Of a stretch of DNA of 64,000 bases, positions 34,761 through 46,879 are shown one piece after another (within the stretch, counting starts at the first letter, position 1; the number at the start of each line of letters is the position of its first letter). Position numbers and translations under genes: made by a program. This stretch comes from Fratercula arctica. Lineage: Eukaryota; Chordata; Aves; Charadriiformes; Alcidae. The stretch covers positions 149,353,889 to 149,417,888 of the forward strand of contig CANTUZ010000002.1 in the NCBI GenBank assembly GCA_947846985.1, given 5' to 3'. A model generated the notes under the pieces. The model ran no database searches. It was not told where the DNA came from and worked only from the letters and a program-made list of their open reading frames with translations.

Positions 34761-37700
34761 TGACATACACTATGATACTCTGTTGATGCAGGTACCCATA
34801 AGATGACATTGTCCTTTCTTCTCCATTGCCCCTCTGCTGTACAACTCTCCATCTCCTGGCCGTGCCCTAAGCACCGTCTTATTCTTCAGTTTTTAAGTAG
34901 ATTTCCCTCAAAACTCTTTGCAGTGCTTACAGCATTGAGACAACACCAGACTTTTGCCTCCTTTCTGAGCCATCAAGAAACAGAGGAATTGGGAGAGGGA
35001 CTCCATCCCTCCATATCCAGTTGAAAGCAGTCAAGCCATGCAGGCATGTGTGGTTCCTGGGACAGTATGGGCAGGAGAAGCTCAGTCCTGAACACAGACC
35101 TAGCCTCAGCCCTGCTAGTACACGCTAAGTCTGAGCTCACACTAGTTTGAAGTTAGATAGATAGTTCGGTAGTTTGAAGTTATATAGATCTTTCAAGTCA
35201 TCCTGCACCTCCACAGAGCCTGCTTGGGGATGGGAGCAGCAATCTCACTGGAGGTTACTGGAGCCATCAGGTATATACACCTGGAGCAGGTACTATGCTG
35301 TCTCACAAGTACCAGGGTGTTAACTTTGGCTCCTTAATCTCATAGACATCCAAATATGTTCCTCTTTAAGCACAGCAACTAGTGATCAACAAGTGACACC
35401 AATGACCAGACGTTATTTTCTCCTATTTTGTAGTAGATGGATTCACAATATTAAAACCAGGATATAACCGAAAACCTCCCCATTTGGATACAGTGGTTTC
35501 TTATTAAATGTCATGGGTTTTTGCCACATCTGGAAGGTTGATTTGCAACATACTTGTCCTCCTGATAATACAAAACCAGAGAGATGTTAAAAAGCTTCCT
35601 CCCCTGCAAATTAGAAGAGAGAAGTTTCCAGCAATGCTGCTTCTTCCCCAGAGAGAAAAAGCCCACCCTGTAATGATTGTAAAGGTCTTATTTAAATGGT
35701 TTTAAAACAATGGGGAGGAGAAAAAGGGAGTGAAAAAGGGACATTTAAGTGTTCCAAAACTTTGAACAGATTTGTTCTTCTCATGTTGGTGCACACTGTG
35801 CAGCATTAGATCACATGCTGCTAATATCATGTTGATTTATGGTCTGCATAAATGGAAATAAATGGTATTTTCTGTTACCCAGAGAATAATAGATGGCCCT
35901 GGAATGAACACAGCACCACATTCACACAACAGGCTCTGTTCATGTCACAAGCAAGGGGAGTGCAACTTCGTAAGGGCCCTCTCTGCCATTCCCACTAAAA
36001 ATCTTTGAAACCCACTGATTTTAATAAGTAGGAGTGGACTTAAATAGACAGCATTTTCCAAAGTGTCTGAATGATTTAGGAACCAAAGCTGTGGCATAAC
36101 AAAGCAGGGGAAACCAAAGGTGAATTTCTCCCTTGAATGAGAAACTGGAGACTCCCCAGATCTTTCCACAAAGTTCACCAACCGCACAAGTTGGTCAGGA
36201 TCCTCTGCGTCATTCCCTCCACTTCTTCCCTTCCCCACAAGCAACCTTAGGGCTTTTCCTCATCACTTTCCTCCTGGCTTGAGTGACTTGAGCTCCCTCT
36301 TGAGAAAGATGAGGTCCCCTCTTCGAATGTGGTATAAGCACTTAGACATGGGAGACCTAAACCTCTCGGGCCAGTGAAACACCCATGCCACCTTTGAAAC
36401 TATGACTTTGGACACTAAATCATTCTGAAATGTTTTCAAAACTTACCCATAGTGCCTAGCAGTTAAAACTGAAACTCCAGTGTAGTCTGTGATTATGGGC
36501 ATAGAAGAAAAAGCAATGAGTTACTTTGGTTTAATGACTCATTATTTAAGCTAATAGGTTTTACTTTACAACCAGGGAGGGTAAGTTTGTGCAACTATCC
36601 AGTCACCATCGTGCAGCTGATGAGCCATACCCTGGTAAGATGTGGCAACCTTGTTGCTTTTGAACATCTGCCTACACACTCCTTCATTATAATGGGGCCT
36701 AATAGAGCTCCAAATAGCTTGGGTTCCAAAACAATCTCAAACAAAACTTCTCCTTTAATAGACTTACAGCACTGCCAAAACATTCACATTTCAGGCTGAA
36801 AGACTGAGTATTTAACCTCAGGACACAGATGATTTTCTGTTATTGTTGCTGTTGGCAGAGAAGGGAAGGTTAAATAAGTTTGAGACAATTTCATTTTTGA
36901 TTCTGTATAAATATAGTCATGTCCATAGTGTTTTCTATTTCTCCGGTTAGATGATTAAAACCTTACCATTAATGTGTGTGAAATTCCATATTGTAATTAC
37001 AGGAACAGCTGGTAAAGCCACATACTATTAAGGTTGCCTGATGCTTCACATATTAAGATTTTGCTTCCTTATGGACAAGTTTGCACTACAGCTGAAATCT
37101 TATCTCTATTTTTGCTTCCTGACATGCTTACATCTTAATTGTACAAATTTTATGGGTTTTTTTGTGTGTGTTATGAATATTTAATTAAGTCCCAAATATA
37201 TTAATAGAACACTGGAATTATTGACACCTACTCATACTCCCTTGAACAGGTGTCATTATATACCATGTTCACACACTGATGACAATTAAAAGATCTAACA
37301 GTTCAAGCGAGTCCAGTAAAGATTGGTATGCTGTCCCCGTACAATGTTACACATTTTACTCGGTCACTATATCCCAGTAGGGATAACTAAGAGAATTTAA
37401 GAAGATAAAACTTATATGGCCATTGTCCTGTCATACCCAATACCTTACGGGGGCCAGTACTTTATACTCCAGAGGAAGGTGAAAACTGACAGCAGCATAA
37501 CTGGATGGTTGGGCTTGCAGTGTAGTGGCAAAAATGTCCTCATACCTCCTATGCTCCTTATCTTCTGAAACTGACAGAGTCAGGAGAAGGAATTAACATA
37601 AACCACTTAACTTTTCTGGGATGTTCTGTGCTCTCCGAGACACAGAGGGATGTAAGCACAGAAAAAATACCAGCTCCCTCCCCCATTGCTTGCAATAAAA

Positions 37701-40700
37701 CTAGAATCCTAATACAAATCCTTTCAAAACAGGGATTTCTGAAATTCTCCTACAGTGGATCCACACTAACTTAGGCCATTGCCAAAAGAGTCAGATTCCT
37801 TGATCTTCAGTGACTTCTGTTGTTATGGCTCACAAGGTTGAGAGGACAAACTTATGCAGGCATGTATTCACACTTCCCCTTTGGTTGCTGCTGCTAAATT
37901 TGACAAGGATCATGAATCACAGCCCGTAGTGACACAAAACTACTCACACAGTCACCAAATGAAAGCAAACTTGTGCCCACTTTCTGACAGATATTTGCCA
38001 AAGGAAAATGCAAGAATACACTAATTAGGACTACAATATATGCTGGATATATGCTGCATGCTGGCAGATACACTCTACTTGGAGAACTTGGTAAAATAGG
38101 TGAGGGAGAGGAAGGGTAGAAAGCAATACAGAGATAAAGTTAAGTGAAATCTCCAGGGTTCCTTAACAAATAAAAACTAGGGTCCAGGACAGAGGTTTTC
38201 TAAATGATTTCCTGCTGAGAAGTCTATATAAGAATATTCAGTTTCTCAGGGAGGAGGTAAATGAGAAGAAAGTTCATTTCTTCCACTACGACTTTAATAA
38301 GGAAATAAACCTCCATTATCTTATTTCTTTAGCATTTTCATTAAAAAGTGAAGCCAAACCTACCAAGGCAGACACAGCTGAAGCAAAGCTAACCTAAATA
38401 ACCTCTTGGCTGCAGCTTCATTTCATCAAGGTCAGCCACTAATACATATATATACTATTGTCATGTATTTATATTAGAATATTACAGTTAGTAGCAGAAC
38501 TGTAAAAAAAAAAATTAAACAATTCCATCTTCACAAAGAGAAACACTTCGGCTAACCACCTCAATACTACTAAAGGAAAAACAAATGTTCTGCTTTTGAC
38601 CAAAAATAACTTTTGAACTTCAAAGAAAATCTGCAACACTGGTAAGTTCTACTTATTTCAGGGAAATTACAGTGCAGGAACTAGCTCACAAATATATTTT
38701 CTCCAAATAACATCCCTATTTTTTGATACTCGTTGAAGTTCTTTAGACTGGAACACAACTTTCCCTTTCTTAATAATAGTTTTCTTCTATTCAGGTAAAG
38801 CTAAAACCAGAAAGGCAGAACTGAAGGAAGAGCCACCACAGGACTTTGGAGGTCCAGCTCCGAATACAGTACCAATTCATCCAGGGCAGGTAAATTGTGC
38901 ACGTACAGAACAACTCTCTACCACATGGATCTCATCCAGGTAGACTCAATACCACTGCAACTGAGAGCGGCCCTAACCCTCAACTTCGTTTTTGCACATA
39001 GGCAGTTTACCCAAGATTTTTCTTCTGATGCAGGGGACAAGAGGAACGTGCCATCAGTTTGTCACAGAGCCACAGAGACTGACTGTGGAGCCAGCAGTGT
39101 GATCTGTCTTCTAGCAGCCCACCTCACTGACTGGAGCAAGAAACCCAGACAATAAACCCATGAGATTAGAAGGAAAGTTCAGGACAGTTCTCAGTCATTA
39201 CATACGTCTGCCTTTGGGTAGCTGAAGTGCTGCCAGCAGAGAGGAGTTGCCTGTGTTATTTTCTCCTCCCCTGCACTTTTTGAGAAGAGGACATGAGACA
39301 CTAGGCTGGGGAATGTCACGCTTTTCAGGCAGGTGGATCACTCCCCTGGTTAGGAAGAGCCCTCTTTCAGCTGTGCTGGGGAACAGGGACTCTCCTCCAG
39401 AGACCGAAATATTTCCTTTAACTACTCAAGCACGGTTGCTCCTGCAAGTTGGGTGGTACAGCACAATATGACAGCACTTCTTTTTAAGTCGCAACACTCT
39501 ACATAATACAGATCCCCAGAGAGATCTGAGTGCTGCGTTTTATTGCACTTTAAAAACACTGTGCTAATAAATTCCAGTCTCATATAAACTACATGGACAG
39601 AAGTGCTCTGCCCATGCAATCTGCCTGCCCAGTAGAAAATGTGTGCTATTCTGAAAAAGTCCACAGCTTAAGGTTCCTCACTGGAGCGGTACAAATGAAA
39701 GGAAGAGCTGTGCTACTCTTTCTCCCCTTGGAAAATAAGGACATCACAAAATATGCCAGATATAACAACTCATGGACTTACGGCTCCAGTGTTCTTGCAT
39801 AGTTTCTTTTATTTGCAGATTACATTCTCTACCTGGTTTATTCTAAAAATATTCCCTGCAGATTCTTTTTTATTCTTTCCTCAAAATAACAATGCCCCCA
39901 AAAGTCTTCAGAATTTGGTTTGGTTTTTTATTTTTATTTTTTTTTATTTTAAATGAGCATGAAATCTTCTTTTTGTCTTCTCGAAATTTCTTCCATTTCA
40001 CCTTGTAACCAACTTGTACAATTAGATCAAATCTAAACTGGAAAATTCAATTATCGATCCTCTTATATTTTGCAGTTAAACAGCTTTTCTGAAGGCTAAA
40101 CTCCTACCTCACAAGAAAATAAGTTCCTCATGAGGCTAGCAGTTCTGAGATAAAATGAGAAATGGGAGAGCAGGCTGAAGGTATGGTACCAGCCTTAACG
40201 TTTTCAATTTTGTGTTCGACAGAACCCACCGTCCCAGATCCTCTTGACTCAGAAAAACACAGTTGCTTATCTCGTCAGTGAAGCTTGCCATAGCCTTACT
40301 TCCTTAATTTGTTGGGATAATATTGTGTTACCTTCTTACAGCAGTCACCTTATTTGATATCTTTCACTTGTGTCTCCTTCCTAGGCTCAGCTTAATCAGA
40401 TCACATTCTGTGCCTCTGTCCTTCCTTTTTTGCACACATCCAAATCCCCTTTCTGGTCTTTGAGAGGGCCCTTGCAATCAGCGGGGACATTGAGGCAGAT
40501 GGTCCCCAGTGCAACACTCCACCTGGCTGGCAGCGATAGAGATTTCATCAAGAGGATGCTGATTTCATGGCTCAGATGTAGCCCAGTTGTGTTTTCTGTG
40601 CCCCTGTTCCCCAAGAAAAGCATTTGTCATTCGGAAGATTGGAGGGCAGCAGAGGGAATTTAAAAATTGGTTTTCCAACTTCTAGCTACAACCAAATCTC

Positions 40701-42001
40701 CAACACAGAGGAAAGAAAGGAAAGGATTTCTCTAATAATTTCATAAAACTCTATTAAATAGCCAGCCAGTGTTTAGGTCCATTACTATAATTCTCAGCTA
40801 GTTTATTTAGCTTCCCGCACTGTGATGCATTCAGCTACTAAAAACTTTCAATTATGTGCTCAGCACCCCTCGTTAGGAGACCGGCGTCCCACACTGTGTG
40901 CAGACCTCTGCAACGTGCAGATCTCCTGAGAGCTCAGCTCTTCTCTTTTGCACCTGCTCTGCTGATTCTCCCTCATCTCCAACAGACATTCAGATATTAA
41001 TATCACTCTCTGTGAACGGTAAATCCATAAACACCTGGAGATGAAGAGGAATGCTGTTCAGGATATACTAACCCAGCAAATGAATCACATAACCCTTCCT
41101 TCCCTCTTCTGGTATGGTTACACTTATACTGACATAAAGCATACATCCAATATCTTCATATCTATAAAGTTATTCTTGTGAGGGAAAGGAAATCCATTTT
41201 ATACCCTTACAGTCAAATCCTCCCCAAGGTATTTACTAAATGACTCTCTATATAACAAAATCATCCTTCCCAGATGAACTGTGCACCAGTAAAGCCCCAG
41301 TGGGTAGATGAGGCTGACCGAGAAACAAATAAGCATACCTGAACGTCTGTATCGCCACTTGGCCCAAATGTTTGCCTACTACAGGTAGAATCTGCTCTCA
41401 GGAACAGGTCAGATTTATGTGTATCCTGGTCCTCAGTTGGAGCATGACCCCACTGCAAGCCTCCTCTGGGCAGGAGCTCAGCAGGCCACCCCAAAGCCAG
41501 TGGTATGTGCCACCAGCTCCTCTTTCTTGCCTTTGCTTGACACGGCTTCTACAGCTAATAAAAGCTCTTAATCTGCACTCCTGCTCTAAGCACTATGGGG
41601 TACAAAACAAAGCTCAGGGCCTCTAAGAAAGAATTTGCCTTCTAATGACCATCCCTCTTGATTAAAGTTTAATGACAAAAACTCAGATTTTTGCAAATCA
41701 CAAAAAACTCGTGTCTTAGTTTACTTTCATGGTCCACGAGATTTCAAGTAATTACATTTCAGGGCAGATATAGTGGGGTTCATCTCCTGCACTGCAAGGC
41801 ATCCAAAGTTAGACGTCTAAATCTAAATTGGGCATAGTGGCTTGCTGCACAGTCAAAGGAGAGGAAGGATGGTTCATCTCATCTTCTTTAGTTGCCCATC
41901 TATGGAAGAGATCCATCACCGCCTGCAAGTAAGTTTTTCTGTATAAAAGGACTCTACAATAAGGTGGTAAGCCTTAGACAGCTAACTTCTGCAGTTTTGG
42001 A
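34761..42001. other. Long unique non-coding stretch, no gene recognised
   Basis: Seven kilobases without a supported gene or clear transposon. Open frames reach 99 codons without recognisable domains. It contains a 27-bp near-perfect tandem duplication (35143-35189) and T-rich low complexity near 39920-39955. An AATAAA hexamer follows a frame ending near 39155, but nothing else there supports an exon. Confidence 0.55.
35143..35189 (+). repeat. 27-bp tandem duplication
   Basis: TAGTTTGAAGTTAGATAGAT starts at 35143 and recurs at 35170 with one difference (TATATAGAT for TAGATAGAT). The second copy is incomplete. Confidence 0.8.
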
Positions 42002-42178
42002 AGCTCATCGTGAGCCAGCAATGTACACTCAGAGCCCAGAAGGCCAACTGTATCCTGAGTTGCATCAAAAGAAGTGTGGCCAGCAGGTAAAGGGAGGTGA
42101 TTCTGTGTCTCTACTCTGGTGGTAAGACCCGACCTGTAGTACTACATTCAGCCCTGGGCCCCCCAACATAAGACAGAC

Positions 42179-42509
42179 ATGGAGCTGTTGGAGCGAGTCC
42201 AGAGGAGGGCCACAAAGATGATCAGGGGGCTGGAGCACCTCTCCTATGAGGACAGGCTGAGAGAGTTGGGGTTGTTCAGCCTGGAGAAGAAAAGGCTCGG
42301 GGGAGACCTTACAGCAGCCTTTCAGTACCTAAAGCGCACCTACAAGAAAGCTGGAGACAGACTTTTTACAAGGACGTGTAGTGATAGGAGAAAGGGTTAT
42401 GGTTTTAAACTGGAAGAGGGTAGATTTAGATTAGATGTTAGGAAGAAATTCTTTACTGTGAAGGTGGTGAGGCACTGGAACAGGTTGCCTAGAGAAGTTG
42501 TGGATGCCC
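42179..42509 (+). pseudogene. CR1 ORF2 C-terminal remnant (copy 2)
   Basis: The frame reads [60 protein letters not shown] and further [32 protein letters not shown]. This is the conserved C-terminal part of CR1 ORF2, downstream of the reverse transcriptase core. It is open for over 100 codons without a stop, then broken by the LTR at 42510. The 5' truncation means no functional protein can be made. Confidence 0.88.
42504..42509 (+). repeat. Target-site duplication, left copy
   Basis: ATGCCC directly left of the inserted LTR, identical to the copy at 43117-43122. Six base pairs is typical of class II (beta/K-type) retroviral integration in birds; a 5-bp reading (ATGCC with an altered terminal base of the LTR) is also possible. 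Confidence 0.8.
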
Positions 42510-43116
42510 GTCGTGGTTTGGGCCAGGTTGGCCAATGACAAGATGACGGATGCTCTCCCCCACCTCTCACTCCAAGGAGAGGAAGAAGAGAGATAAAGAG
42601 ATTTGTGAGTTTAGAAAAAAACTAAACAACTTTAACAAAATATTAATAATAAAATAAAAAAAAGGAAATCATGAAATAGATACAATATATAAAAATATAC
42701 ACAAAACTGGATCAAGTTCCTAGGAAGATGTCGCTGGCAGGCACTGGGAAAGTTCCAGACTGGACTCAGTGACAAACAGGAACTGGAACACACTGACCAG
42801 GAACAAAAGGCAGATGAGCTGATGGGGTCTTCCTCAGACATCAGTCATTGGAGAAGCAGACCATTGAAGAAGAGCCCTTGGAAAAGAGTCCTCAGAGCGG
42901 AGCCAGCCTGATCCCTTTCGTCCCTCAGCTTTTATACTGAGCGTGCAGATGCAATGGGGTACCCTATTGGTCAGTTGGGGTCACCTGACCAAGTTGTTCC
43001 CCTTCCACAGGGTAAACAAGCGAGTCAGCTGACGCCGGTTGCCACAGCAACAAGTGTAAGCAAGAGCCTCTCTCACTGAACAGAGAGTTGGCTCTGCTTC
43101 ACCCAAAACCAGGACA
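42510..43116 (-). mobile_element. Solo LTR of an endogenous retrovirus inserted in CR1
   Basis: The 607-bp insert has inverted ends: minus-strand start TGTCCTGGTTTTGGGTGAAG against plus-strand start GTCGTGGTTTGGGCC. The minus strand begins with TG, and a TATAAAAG box lies on it at 42929-42936, about 180 bp from the start, so I read the LTR on the minus strand. The other end (…AACCACGAC) lacks the expected final CA, perhaps by mutation. There are no gag, pol or env frames and no second LTR, so it is a solo LTR left by recombination between two LTRs. The 69-codon minus frame within it is not a gene. The start resembles LTRs I recall from many bird genomes; the family was not checked. Confidence 0.8.
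42929..42936 (-). promoter_or_regulatory. Probable LTR TATA box
   Basis: TATAAAAG on the minus strand, followed by GC-richer sequence, in the position expected for a retroviral U3 promoter if the LTR is read on the minus strand. A second TATATAAAA-like string lies on the plus strand near 42689, so orientation rests on several weak cues together. Confidence 0.5.
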
Positions 43117-43122
43117 ATGCCC
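43117..43122 (+). repeat. Target-site duplication, right copy
   Basis: ATGCCC immediately right of the LTR, matching 42504-42509, after which CR1 sequence continues with CATCCCTGG. Confidence 0.8.
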
Positions 43123-43266
43123 CATCCCTGGAAGGGTTCAAGACGAGACTGGATGGGGCTTTGAGAAACCTGGCATAGTGGAAAATGTCCCTGCCCATGG
43201 CAGCGGAGTTGGAACTAAATGATCTTTGAGGTCTCTTCCAACACTAACCATTCTATTATTCTATGG

Positions 43267-46171
43267 TCATCAATCAGGACAAAGTAGTTACGTCAGCCAT
43301 GCATGGCAGTAAACCAAGAGATCCCAAAGCTCTGGTTCAAGATCACCATCGCTGTCCACATGTTGGTGTACCCTGGAACAGTTTTGACCTGTACCACCTC
43401 ACTGATACACACCATCCGATGCCAGCACATTGTTTGGGGGCAGCAGAGGTCAGGGATCAGCCCCAACAAATAGTAGGGATAAGGCCAGGCTTTTTAGGGA
43501 GAAGAAAGAGAATTTAGCCATACAAATGCAAGCACATCACAAAAATTGGCCAGCAGCCCGTGGTCTGTTTAATTTGCTAATGAAGGCATAGCCAAAGGCC
43601 TCCTCCTTTCTTTGTGTTTCCTGTACATGCTCTTTCTGTGGGACAGGGATCCACCCTGTCCCTGCTTGGAGAAGTGACCCATATTTTAAAGCAGAACCAT
43701 TCTTTTCCCAAATGCTGGTGCTTGAGAGGATGAAGTTCAGCCCGCCATTCTCCTACTTCTCTGGTGAGACACTTTCAGTAAGATATCAAGCACTTCTTCT
43801 AGATAAGAAAGCTGTCTGGAGCGTATCAGAAAAGATGTGCTTGATCAAAATCTCAAGCTGATTTAGGCATTTCTTATTCTGTCCTGACCTAGCCATAAAG
43901 CATAGGATTGCACACAATTTTTCAAAAATGTATTTCTCATTCCCAGTGAAAGAAGGACTAAAGGGATTCCAGAAAATGGAAAAATACTTACAAATTAGTC
44001 CTTTTCAATTAGCACAAGCCGGTCACCCCTCAAACTGAGGGCACCAAGTCTGTTGCTCACGACTCATAAATCTTTATCAATACAGGATGACAATTCATGC
44101 TTAGATTATGATAAAAATCGGTTCCCCATTGCAGGGATGGGATGTGCAAGTGTTTGAGAGACATTTTTCTTTTCTTTCCATACTTTTTTTCTATTGATTC
44201 GCAGCTCTTTGACGATACGTGGCTTAATTGTTTGGTGAGAAAAGCAGAAGGCATTTATTTACATTTATAATCACAATTTTAATCATTCATGCCATTAACA
44301 AATGTCAGTGTTAGACAATTTTATGGGTTTTACTCTGGCATTTTATTTCAGCATAAAGTGTTAAAATGTTAGGACTTCTCATTACTGACTGATTATTTTG
44401 CTCAGGATTTTTTGGTTTTTTTTTTCTCTCTCCCTGTGCCTAAAATCCAATTTACAACCTGCTAAAGGCCTCATAAGACTTTTATGGATTATTTCCTGAA
44501 ATCACATTAATCTAGCTCCTGTTACTTTGCACTAATTTCACCTACCATTGTATGAAGTAACTAAATTCGATTGCTTGGAAATGATCCCCTAGAGACTTCT
44601 TCATGAAGCGAGAAAAAGAAAAAAAATGTAACCCTACCTTGATGAGGTTATAAATGTGGTGGGAACAACAGGCCTATAAATTCACAGTATGTGGACCCTT
44701 ATCAAGAGCAATTTCAAAGTATGATAATCAGAGATCTTCAAACTTTCAAGTAAGATATAGATCAGGGCTTGGATTAGATTGCACTTGGCTTTACGTCAGC
44801 TACCTTAAGAAGTCGGCCTCATTTGGCTTCAACAAGTGATACACTATTTATCACTGTTTTAACAAGCTGGGTAAGTCGCCCAATAGCTTATCAGCTGCAC
44901 CTTTGTTCATTAGAACAGCAGTTCAACCGATATTAACTACGCTGGGCATCAGCTATCAATTAGACGTATCCCTTATTTTAAGAGCAATCTGCAGATAACA
45001 GTGCAAGCCATTAGAGAAAAAGGTATTTAAAAACAATGAAGAAGCCCAGCCTCTCTGGTATATTGTGCTGTCTGCTCCATTTGTTTACAGGATAAAAAAA
45101 ATCCATCTCCTCTAAGCCTTGTAACTGGGTAGTTTAAGAGCAGCAGGTATGCCTGTGATAGAGCAATTCAATGTAATTGCTCAGGATTGTAAGAAAAGTT
45201 ATCTAACTTTCAAGTGGGCTGTATCTGATCCACGCATGGCTTCCCAGACACAGTGAAGCTTTCTTGCAGCTGACGGGCCAGTGCTCCTTGGAAATGGGGA
45301 TTCATTCACGCTTAGTGCAGTCAGGAGATAAAGTACAGGTTAGGGTCTTGGACTTCCTGAGGATCGAGCTCCAGCAGGTTGCCATTGGGACTCCAGCAGG
45401 CTGTTTCCTGGTGCTGCAGACTCCCCTGCACAAAGTCTTCCTGGCCTCTATGCTGTAGTGAGCAGAGAGCGGGGGTTTTGGCTGCCACCCCCACTTGCCC
45501 GTGCTGGGCTGTGCTCAGGTCCCTGAGGAGCAGCAGCGTGACCACAGCACTGGGAAGGGTTGAGTTTTCTCGTCCTCAAATGAGTGCTGAAGCTGAGTCA
45601 ACTCTATTGTGGACCCTGGACTTATCCCAGCCAGCAAGTACTTTTTCTTAAAATCCTCTTGATTTTTGTTTGTTGGTGTAGACGTTCATCCTGCTGTCAG
45701 ATGTACCTCAACTAACCCAGGATAACCACACTGAAATGCTCTAATCTGGGCTACCTTAGTGGTACCAGGGATCAGAGCCTGCCCCTCCTCTGCCTCCTAC
45801 TTGAGGCTTAGAAATGCTCTTTCCTCAGCAGTGCCACACAGGAGAAGATTTTCGAAGGAATTGTCATGCGGCATCTCCTGTCTACAGATCTACGTAGCAG
45901 GGCAATAGGCAAAACATAAGATGTGTTTCTGGTTTAAACTGGCACAGTAATTTTTAATATAGAAAATTATAGTCTGGAAGTACTTTCTAGATGGCAAGAG
46001 CAAAATGTGTGCCCTTACTGATGATGCATTGCTTCTTGAAATACATTTGTACCTATACACATGGACAGTCTTGTCACTGTGGTGCTGACCACAAATTTTG
46101 CTGCACTGCAAAGTCGTTTAGAGCTCAGTCCCCCAAAGGGATTGTCCTTTATACGTCCTTAGTCTTATCTT
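43267..46171. other. Unique non-coding DNA with an enhancer-like stretch
   Basis: No gene is recognised. At about 44860-45220 the sequence is compact and site-rich: a reverse GATA site (TTATC, 44888), an overlapping CAGCTG E-box (44892-44897), a SOX-like CTTTGTT (44901-44907), and several ATTA/TAAT homeodomain cores. This resembles a conserved non-coding element in texture, which is inference only. Frames of 60-90 codons are motif-free. Confidence 0.4.
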
Positions 46172-46298
46172 TTATGGCTAAGTGATCAGAGCACTTGCAC
46201 ACAACATGGAAGATATGTTTTATCACTCAGCCCCAGGGGAATCAAACTCAAACCTCCCACTTTTCAGGAAACTGATCTCAACTCCAGGCTGTGGGCTA
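46172..46298. repeat. tRNA-like inverted-repeat unit 1
   Basis: The left arm begins TTATGGCTAAGTGATCAGAG on the plus strand, with TGGCTAAGTGA matching a Pol III A box. The right arm, read on the minus strand from 46298, begins TAGCCCACAGCCTGGAGTTG and reaches AGTTTGATTCC, matching a B box. The two arms therefore look like tRNA-derived heads facing each other. It is probably part of an ancient palindromic repeat together with the next two entries. Confidence 0.5.
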
Positions 46299-46470
46299 CA
46301 TTTGAAGAAAGGATGGGAAGAGAAGGGCTCTGTGAAGCCTTCATGCTGAAGCTGCTCCATTTTGCGTGGCATACTTAACTGTTCCTTAAGCTGGAGAAAA
46401 AGGATAGCATGCAAAGAGGAACCCCTTCAAGAGGATGGACTGAGCGTCCCCCACCCTAAGAATAGTCCAT

Positions 46471-46594
46471 AGGCTGGTGGTTATGGTACTCTCCAAGAAA
46501 GTATGGGATGTGAGTTTACAGCCCCTCAGGCAGAGGAAGGAACTGAACTTGGGTCACCCACATCCTGAATGAGTGTACTAACCACTGAGCTGAA
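46471..46594. repeat. tRNA-like inverted-repeat unit 2
   Basis: The plus-strand arm starts AGGCTGGTGGTTATGGTACT and passes TGGGATGTGAG and CCCTCAGGCAGAGG. The minus-strand arm starts at 46594 with TTCAGCTCAGTGGTTAGTAC (good A box) and continues GGATGTGGGTGACCCAAG then TTCAGTTCC (B-box-like), ending in CCTCTGCCTGAGGGG. Shared GGATGTG and CTCTGCC/CAGAGG motifs show that the arms are the same sequence in opposite orientation. Confidence 0.6.
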
Positions 46595-46879
46595 TAATAA
46601 ATAATAATGAAAAGGAGCACTGTCCCACAGCAACTCTCTTCTAAAAGGGAGAAAGATCTCTGCTCTGTTTTTCAAAGCATATCTATTCTTAGGCTCCTCA
46701 CTCCAGAAAGCTAAAGGCTGTGTAGGAGTTTGAAGAGAGGACAACGCACTTGTAGCCCAAACCCAGGACTCGCAATACCCTGCTAGCCTTGGCCTTTTTT
46801 GCTGGTTAGCAAAATAGGTCTGTGGCTGTTCGAGATTCCACTCTGAAGCCCCAACTCTCTTTATTTATCTAAGCAGTTT

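Larger units (their letters stand above)
42002..43266 (+). mobile_element. CR1 LINE, 5'-truncated and split by an LTR insertion (copy 2)
   Basis: Recognisable CR1 runs from about 42002 to 42509 and resumes at 43123, ending ATTCTATTATTCTATGG near 43250-43266. The pieces join exactly once the inserted 607 bp and one copy of the 6-bp duplication are removed, giving the normal CR1 order (GTTGTGGATGCCCCATCCCTGG). It keeps the ORF2 C-terminal part and 3' end only. It shares the same region and strand with copy 1 about 22 kb to the left, and differs enough from it to be a separate insertion. Confidence 0.93.

Noticed and set aside
42632..42841. 69-codon minus-strand frame
   Set aside because: Lies wholly inside the solo LTR and does not match a retroviral protein type.
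44885..44894. TAGCTTATCA, the start of miR-21
   Set aside because: Sequence departs from miR-21 right after the match and no stem-loop is visible.
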